A stretch of DNA of 9,931 nt from NCBI GenBank assembly GCA_052273845.1, contig DAVZHM010000073.1, forward strand, positions 1-9,931, read 5' to 3'. This stretch comes from Fimenecus sp052273845 (GTDB taxonomy: Bacteria > Bacillota > Clostridia > Oscillospirales > Acutalibacteraceae). Of the stretch, positions 6,042-9,931 are shown piece after piece; the first letter of the stretch is position 1; every line of letters begins with the position of its first letter. The notes under the pieces are model-generated. The model saw only the letters and a list, made by a program, of their open reading frames with translations. It made no database searches and was not told the DNA's origin. Position numbers and translations under genes: made by a program.

Positions 6042-7403
6042 ATGCAGTTATCGACCACGCTGTACGGCGTACCGTACGATTTTCATTCCGTTCGGGAAGT
6101 TATGGCAAAGGCGAACGAACAAAAAAGCGGGGATACGCTCGCAGGAATTGGCGCGCGTGATGCCAAAGAACGCATCGCGGCGAAAACCGTACTTGCCGCG
6201 CTGACGGTGGAAGAAATCACGAATTCCCCCGCGGTGGATTATAAAGACGATGCGGTCACGCGCATCATTTTGGACGATTTGGACAAAGCCGAATATGCAA
6301 AAATCCGCAATACCACTATCGGCGATTTGCGCGAACAGATTTTGGACAATCGTTTGAGCGGGGCGGAGATTCTCAAAATGGGGCGCGGTATGTCCTCGGA
6401 GGTGATTGCCGCGCTCGCCAAACTGATGGGCAATCTCGATTTGATGTATGTTTCCAAAAAATTACAAGTGACGGCGCATTGCAACACCACAATCGGCGAG
6501 GCGGGCACTTTCGCCGTGCGGTTGCAACCCAACCATCCGACCGACGATGTAAAAGGGGTGACCGCTTCGCTGTTGGAGGGGCTTTCTTACGGGGCGGGGG
6601 ACGCCGTGTTGGGGCTGAACCCCGCGGTGGATACCGTGAAAAGCACCACCGATATTTTGAATTTATTTCACGATGTAAAAACACGGCTGAAAATTCCCAC
6701 GCAAACCTGTGTGCTAAGCCACATTACCACCCAAATGGCGGCGTTAAAGCAGGGTGTGCCGATGGATTTGTGTTTTCAGTCCATCGCGGGCAGTGAAAAA
6801 GCACTTACCGCATTCGGCACGGATGTGGATATGCTTGCCGAGGCAAACGAACTGATGCGCACGCACTCCACCGCCGAGGGGCCCAATTATATGTATTTTG
6901 AGACGGGGCAGGGCAGCGAACTTTCTTCGGATGCGCACAACGGCGCCGACCAATTAACCATGGAATCCCGTTGCTACGGACTTGCGCGGCATTACAAGCC
7001 GTTTTTGGTCAATACCGTGGTGGGATTTATCGGGCCCGAATATATTTACGATACCAAAGAACTCATTCGCGCGGCGTTGGAGGACAATTTCTGCGGGCAT
7101 ATGCACGGCTTGCCGATAGGTTGCGATATTTGTTATACCAATCATATGAAAGCCGACCAAAACGATGCGGACAGTTTGCTTGTTATGCTTGCATCAAGCG
7201 GGTGTCATTATGTTATGGGCATTCCGCAAAGCGACGATGTGATGTTGATGTATCAATCGACCTCTTTTCACGATATTGCCGCCGTGCGCGAAATGCTTTC
7301 TTTGTCTCCCATAAAACCGTTTAAAGAATGGTTGGAAACCTACGGCATTTGGGAAAACGGACGTTTGGGCAAAAACGCGGGCAATCCGCGCGTGTTTTTA
7401 TAA
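6042..7403 (+). CDS. eutB: Ethanolamine ammonia-lyase large subunit EutB
   Basis: EutB is the catalytic TIM-barrel subunit of the adenosylcobalamin-dependent lyase (EC 4.3.1.7) that converts ethanolamine to acetaldehyde and ammonia. The 453-residue length equals the enterobacterial protein. The substrate-pocket residues known from the E. coli/Salmonella enzyme fall at the same numbers: Arg160 and Gln162 (VRLQPNHP), Asn193 (GLNP), Glu287 (YFETGQ), Phe329 (VGFIG), Asp362 (GCDICYTNH) and Met392 (YVMG). The enzyme is therefore expected to be active. The start is preceded by GGAGGG and overlaps the end of eutA in operon fashion. eutC follows 13 bp later. In most bacteria this enzyme works inside a microcompartment, but no shell gene is present in this window. 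Confidence 0.98.
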   Translation: MQLSTTLYGVPYDFHSVREVMAKANEQKSGDTLAGIGARDAKERIAAKTVLAALTVEEITNSPAVDYKDDAVTRIILDDLDKAEYAKIRNTTIGDLREQILDNRLSGAEILKMGRGMSSEVIAALAKLMGNLDLMYVSKKLQVTAHCNTTIGEAGTFAVRLQPNHPTDDVKGVTASLLEGLSYGAGDAVLGLNPAVDTVKSTTDILNLFHDVKTRLKIPTQTCVLSHITTQMAALKQGVPMDLCFQSIAGSEKALTAFGTDVDMLAEANELMRTHSTAEGPNYMYFETGQGSELSSDAHNGADQLTMESRCYGLARHYKPFLVNTVVGFIGPEYIYDTKELIRAALEDNFCGHMHGLPIGCDICYTNHMKADQNDADSLLVMLASSGCHYVMGIPQSDDVMLMYQSTSFHDIAAVREMLSLSPIKPFKEWLETYGIWENGRLGKNAGNPRVFL

Positions 7404-7416
7404 GGGGGGGAAAAGA

Positions 7417-8115
7417 ATGTCTGATTATTTTGATATGTTGTGCGAAAACACCCCCGCGCGCCTTGGCATTGGGCGGGCAGGCAGTCGATACAAAACTGCG
7501 CCGTATTTGCAGTTTCGTGCGGCGCACGCGGCGGCGAATGATGCCGTAATGCGTGAAGTCGAGAAAGAAACCTTGGAACGATTGGGACTTTTTGAAGTGC
7601 AAACAAAGTGCAGTTCCAAATATGAAATGCTCACACGCCCCGACCTCGGGCGGGTGTTTTCGGACGAAACCAAGGCGTATTTAGAAACGCACGCCACCAA
7701 GAACGCCGATGTGCAAATCTATTGCGGCGACGGACTTTCCGCACCGTGCATCGGGGCAAATGTCGGCGAAATGCTGCCGATTTTACTACCCGCCCTCAAA
7801 GAACAGGGCATCACGGTCGGCACGCCGTTTTTTGTGCGGTACTGCCGCGTCAACACCGCGCGCGAAATCGGGCCGTTGTTGCACGCGAAAGTGGTTTGCG
7901 TGCTCATCGGCGAGCGCCCCGGACTTTTAACGGACGAAAGCATGAGTGCGTACATCGCGTATAATCCGCGCCCCGAAATGAACGAGAGCGATTACACCGT
8001 GGTATCGAACATCAGCCGTTTTGGAATGCCGCCCGTAGAAGCCGCCGCCTATATCGCCGAACTGATTCCGAAAATGCTCCGCGAAAAACGAAGCGGGTTG
8101 AATTTTAAACTGTAA
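7417..8115 (+). CDS. eutC: Ethanolamine ammonia-lyase small subunit EutC
   Basis: EutC forms the (EutB-EutC)6 enzyme and helps hold the cobalamin base at the subunit interface. The 232-residue protein shows the family landmarks TPARLGIGRAG (residues 12-22), FRAAHAAANDAV (33-44), DGLSAPCIGANV (105-116), VLIGERPGL (162-170), YNPRP (182-186) and SNISRFGMPPVEAAA (197-211). The enterobacterial subunit is about 295 residues. The roughly 60-residue N-terminal extension is missing here, as in other short Gram-positive forms; that extension has been linked to solubility and microcompartment targeting in enterobacteria. The start has AAGGGGGGG six bases upstream, starting right after the eutB stop codon. 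It is the last gene of the eut unit, followed by a terminator-like hairpin. Confidence 0.96.
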   Translation: MSDYFDMLCENTPARLGIGRAGSRYKTAPYLQFRAAHAAANDAVMREVEKETLERLGLFEVQTKCSSKYEMLTRPDLGRVFSDETKAYLETHATKNADVQIYCGDGLSAPCIGANVGEMLPILLPALKEQGITVGTPFFVRYCRVNTAREIGPLLHAKVVCVLIGERPGLLTDESMSAYIAYNPRPEMNESDYTVVSNISRFGMPPVEAAAYIAELIPKMLREKRSGLNFKL

Positions 8116-8151
8116 TACACGGCAATATCCATTTCTTGTATTTCCTTTTTA

Positions 8152-8200
8152 CGCCCCTGTAAGCATCCTAAACCCGATGCGAACAGGGGCGCGTTTGTCT
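8152..8200 (+). terminator. Terminator-like hairpin after eutC
   Basis: CGCCCCTGT (8152-8160) pairs perfectly with ACAGGGGCG (8183-8191). An inner stem, GCATC (8163-8167) with GATGC (8176-8180), stacks above it, and a short T-rich tail (GTTTGTCT) follows. The weak tail makes termination plausible rather than certain. Its position, 37 bp after the eutC stop codon and 76 bp before the next promoter, fits the end of the operon. Nothing else recognisable lies between 8201 and 8275. Confidence 0.65.
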
Positions 8201-8275
8201 CTGTAAGCGCTCAAAATTCGTGAGTCGGGCAGATAGCGATAGCGCCGCCCACATACCTACGGCTTCAAAAACCGC

Positions 8276-8304
8276 TTGACAGTCGAATTTTCTTACAATA
8301 TAAT
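8276..8304 (+). promoter_or_regulatory. Perfect-consensus promoter of the rrf2-type operon
   Basis: TTGACA (8276-8281) and TATAAT (8299-8304) match the sigma-A consensus exactly with a 17-bp spacer (8282-8298). The expected start site is near 8311, inside the palindrome at 8306-8326. A leader of about 130 bases precedes the regulator gene. So strong a promoter is expected to be held down by a repressor. Confidence 0.88.
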
Positions 8305-8305
8305 A

Positions 8306-8326
8306 TACTTGTGTCTAATACAAGTA
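8306..8326. promoter_or_regulatory. Palindromic operator over the transcription start, probable Rrf2 autoregulatory site
   Basis: TACTTGT (8306-8312) and ACAAGTA (8320-8326) are exact inverted repeats separated by seven bases, and the 21-bp site begins two bases after the -10 box. A dimeric repressor bound here would block RNA polymerase. Rrf2-family dimers bind palindromes of this size and often repress their own genes, and the first gene downstream encodes such a protein, so autoregulation is the natural inference. No second copy of the site was seen in the window. Confidence 0.7.
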
Positions 8327-8358
8327 CAATAAGGGGGGCGGGCAAAGCACATTCTACC

Positions 8359-8396
8359 TGCACAAAGGCTCAGCGAAACCTACGCTGAAAAGTGCA
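8359..8396 (+). other. Stem-loop in the leader of the rrf2-type mRNA
   Basis: TGCAC (8359-8363) pairs with GTGCA (8392-8396), and inside it TCAGCG (8370-8375) pairs with CGCTGA (8383-8388) around a seven-base loop, with an asymmetric internal loop between the two stems. No T-run follows, so it is not a terminator. It may stabilise the leader or have no role. It matches no riboswitch that I recognise. Confidence 0.35.
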
Positions 8397-8440
8397 AAAC
8401 AATGTATTTTGATTGCGCGAATGAATAGGAGGAACTCTGC

Positions 8441-8860
8441 ATGGATACCAAATTTTCCGTTGCTGTGCATATCTTGATTTTGATTTCCAAATCCCAAAAC
8501 CCGATGACTTCCGAGCAAATGGCGGAAAGCGTCGGCACCAATGCAAGTTATATCCGCAAAATTCTTGCACTTTTGAAGCGGGCGGAAATCGTTGTCGGGC
8601 ATCAAGGCGTCCGCGGGTACACATTGACCGCCGCGCCCGGGCAACTGACTTTGCTTCGGATTTACCAAGCGGTTACAGAAGAACCGAAAATCCATCTTTT
8701 GGATGTGCACCAAAACCCCAATGACAAGTGTGTAGTCGGTCGCCATATTCAACCGGTATTGACCGAAATGTTTGAAGACATAGAGGACGCATTTGCGCGC
8801 ACGCTTGCACAAAAAACGCTTGCGGATTGCATTGCAGACATCCGCAAAGAACTTGCATAA
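8441..8860 (+). CDS. Rrf2 family transcriptional regulator (YwnA/HypR-like)
   Basis: The 139-residue protein is the usual Rrf2 length. It starts with the family signature MDTKFSVAVHILILI, has a winged helix-turn-helix (MTSEQMAESVGTNASYIRKILALLKRAEIV, residues 22-51), the wing GVRGYTLTAAPGQLTLLRIYQAV (56-78) and the tail motif HQNPNDKCVVGRHIQ (90-104), seen in Bacillus YwnA-type members. It lacks the three clustered cysteines that bind an Fe-S cluster in IscR/NsrR. It has only Cys97 and Cys130, so any redox sensing would be by thiols. The start has AGGAGG eight bases upstream. Its stop overlaps the start of the next gene (TAATG). With the operator at 8306-8326 it most likely represses its own operon. 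The inducing signal is unknown. Confidence 0.92.
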   Translation: MDTKFSVAVHILILISKSQNPMTSEQMAESVGTNASYIRKILALLKRAEIVVGHQGVRGYTLTAAPGQLTLLRIYQAVTEEPKIHLLDVHQNPNDKCVVGRHIQPVLTEMFEDIEDAFARTLAQKTLADCIADIRKELA

Positions 8861-9621
8861 TGGGAAAAATCAATATGAATGTCATTGAAATTGTATTCAG
8901 TCCCACAGGCGGCACACAGAAAGTTGCCCGAAATATCAGCAGACAATGGGACACGCCCGCTGTCGAAATCGATTTGTGTGATGCGAAAGCGGATTTTACC
9001 AAATGTGAAATCCATAAAGACGATATGGTGTTGATTGCCATGCCGTCTTTCGGCGGACGGACGCCTGCCGTGGCTATCGAACGGTTGCAGAAAATTGCCG
9101 GGAACGGCGCGCGATGCACCCTTGTGTGCGTATACGGAAATCGTGCTTACGAAGGCACTCTCGTGGAAATGGAAGATGCCGCAAAAGCGTGCGGTTTTTG
9201 CGTAATTGCCGCCGTTGCCGCTGTGGCAGAGCACTCGATTATTTCCAAATATGCCGCCGGCAGACCGGACGCAGCCGACGAAAAACAGTTGGCAAAAATT
9301 GCCGAGCAAATTTCGGGCAAAGTCGGGGAGATTACTTTTGTTCCCGGCAACCGTCCCTATAAAAAAAGCGGCGGCGCGGGACTGGTTCCAAAAGCGGCCA
9401 AAGATTGCGTAAAGTGTGGGATGTGTGCAGAAAAATGCCCTGTGCAGGCGATTAACTTTGAGAATTTCGCGGCTGCATCCAAAAAATGTATCTCCTGTAT
9501 GCGCTGTGTCAAGCGGTGTCCGCATCATGCGAGAAAAGTCAACGGCGCAATGGTTTCTGTGGCGGCACTCGCCATCAAAAAGGCGTGTTCGGTTAGAAAG
9601 GAAAACGAGTTGTTCCTGTAA
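8860..9621 (+). CDS. EFR1-type flavodoxin/ferredoxin fusion protein (two 4Fe-4S clusters)
   Basis: The 253-residue protein has an N-terminal flavodoxin-like domain with the FMN phosphate loop SPTGGTQKVA (residues 14-23) and PSFGGRTP (62-69), and a C-terminal bacterial ferredoxin domain with two CxxCxxCxxxCP clusters (Cys183/186/189/193 and Cys210/213/216/220). It is a cytoplasmic electron carrier of the type annotated as EFR1 in Firmicutes; its partner enzyme is unknown. The start at 8860 overlaps the regulator's stop codon (TAATG), giving translational coupling without a strong ribosome binding site. An alternative ATG at 8875 (MNVIEIVFSPTGG) would also fit the family. Co-transcription behind an Rrf2 repressor suggests induction by redox, nitrogen-oxide or electrophile stress; this is inference. 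Confidence 0.9.
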   Translation: MGKINMNVIEIVFSPTGGTQKVARNISRQWDTPAVEIDLCDAKADFTKCEIHKDDMVLIAMPSFGGRTPAVAIERLQKIAGNGARCTLVCVYGNRAYEGTLVEMEDAAKACGFCVIAAVAAVAEHSIISKYAAGRPDAADEKQLAKIAEQISGKVGEITFVPGNRPYKKSGGAGLVPKAAKDCVKCGMCAEKCPVQAINFENFAAASKKCISCMRCVKRCPHHARKVNGAMVSVAALAIKKACSVRKENELFL

Positions 9622-9656
9622 TGGGACTGCTTGGGTGCAGAATAAAATGTCTATGA
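9621..9656 (+). CDS. Possible 11-codon coupling mini-ORF between EFR1 and patatin genes
   Basis: An ATG overlaps the stop codon of the EFR1-type gene (TAATG, 9619-9623) and opens an 11-codon frame (MGLLGCRIKCL) whose TGA (9654-9656) overlaps the ATG at 9653 of the patatin gene (ATGA). The patatin start lacks a convincing ribosome binding site, so ribosomes could be handed on through this mini-ORF. It may equally be chance. The peptide itself is unlikely to have a function. Confidence 0.25.
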   Translation: MGLLGCRIKCL

Positions 9657-9931
9657 AAATCGGTATTGTAGATGTCGGCGGCGGTTTACGGGGTGTTTAT
9701 GCCGCGGGCGTATTGGATTATTGTATGGACCGCGGCATTCGGTTCGATTTGGGAATCGGTGTTTCGGCGGGAAGCGCAAATTTGGCGTCCTATGCGGCAG
9801 GGCAGCGGGGGCGAAACCATCAGTTTTACACGGGGTATGCTTTCCGAAAACAATATATGAGTTTTGGGAATTTCATTATTTCTCCGGCACATCTTTCTCT
9901 AAGATATCCGACAATATACACGCGCTTTCGG
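9653..9931 (+). CDS. Patatin-like phospholipase, N-terminal part (runs off right edge)
   Basis: Ninety-three codons are visible. The protein starts MKIGIVDVGGGLRGVYAAGVLDY, containing the oxyanion-hole loop GGGxRG, and has the nucleophile elbow G-V-S-A-G (serine at residue 38), so it belongs to the patatin family of serine acyl hydrolases that cleave membrane phospholipids or other acyl esters. The catalytic Asp lies beyond the edge. An ATG two codons upstream (9647) is an alternative start; 9653 gives the family-like N-terminus and overlaps the mini-ORF stop. It is the third gene of the Rrf2-controlled unit. The last 18 or so residues (from about 9877) look less like the family than the sequence in the overlapping frame does, so a frameshift close to the edge is possible. 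Confidence 0.85.
   Translation, partial: MKIGIVDVGGGLRGVYAAGVLDYCMDRGIRFDLGIGVSAGSANLASYAAGQRGRNHQFYTGYAFRKQYMSFGNFIISPAHLSLRYPTIYTRFR

Noticed and set aside
4665..8115. Bacterial microcompartment eut locus
   Set aside because: Only eutA, eutB and eutC are present in the window; no shell protein, EutE, EutD, EutH or EutT gene is seen on either side.
8402..8428. Eight-codon upstream ORF (MYFDCANE) whose stop overlaps the AGGAGG of the Rrf2 gene
   Set aside because: It has no ribosome binding site, and frames this short are expected by chance.
8354..9528. Long minus-strand open frames opposite the Rrf2 and EFR1 genes
   Set aside because: Both plus-strand genes have clear family motifs and ribosome signals. 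The antisense frames have none and follow the codon bias of the genes they shadow.

Overview
The window looks like chromosomal DNA from a Gram-positive anaerobe of the class Clostridia, perhaps an uncultured Oscillospirales-type gut bacterium. The evidence is sigma-A promoters close to consensus with 17-bp spacers, strong AGGAGG/AAGGGG ribosome binding sites, a lipoprotein with a typical lipobox, mixed base composition near 50% GC, and gene families common in Clostridia: a stand-alone E2-like acyltransferase, EutABC, a YwnA-type Rrf2 regulator, and a flavodoxin/ferredoxin fusion of the EFR1 type. The genus cannot be fixed by eye. I saw no mobile element, CRISPR array, tRNA or rRNA.

Layout. 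(1) 1-1591, minus strand: the start of a lipoprotein gene running off the left edge, and a complete MATE-family exporter, each with its own promoter. (2) 1844-2800, plus strand: a 2-oxoacid dehydrogenase E2-type acyltransferase without a lipoyl domain. (3) 2818-4599: a perfect-consensus promoter, followed almost at once by a strong intrinsic terminator hairpin, then a tail-anchored metallophosphoesterase and a GtrA-family membrane protein. (4) 4600-8200: eutA, eutB and eutC, the reactivase and two subunits of the adenosylcobalamin-dependent ethanolamine ammonia-lyase. A hairpin carrying the 13-nt EutV (ANTAR antiterminator) recognition motif sits directly against a terminator ahead of eutA, and another terminator-like hairpin follows eutC. 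(5) 8276-9931: a second perfect-consensus promoter with a palindromic operator over its start site, driving an Rrf2-family regulator, an EFR1-type flavodoxin/ferredoxin protein and a patatin-like phospholipase cut by the right edge.

How the genes work together. EutB and EutC split ethanolamine into acetaldehyde and ammonia, and EutA restores enzyme whose cobalamin has been inactivated. No microcompartment shell, aldehyde dehydrogenase, transporter or EutVW gene is present here, so the site ahead of eutA predicts an EutW/EutV pair elsewhere in the genome. No separate eut promoter is evident, and the antitermination hairpin begins on the base after the gtrA stop codon. The simplest reading is that metallophosphoesterase, gtrA and eutABC share one transcript with two attenuation points. 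The Rrf2-EFR1-patatin unit looks like an autoregulated redox- or stress-responsive operon with overlapping start and stop codons.

The items most worth following up are the EutV-type site fused to the end of gtrA, the promoter-terminator pair at 2818-2900, a pair of same-design inverted repeats inside eutA, and the Rrf2 operator.
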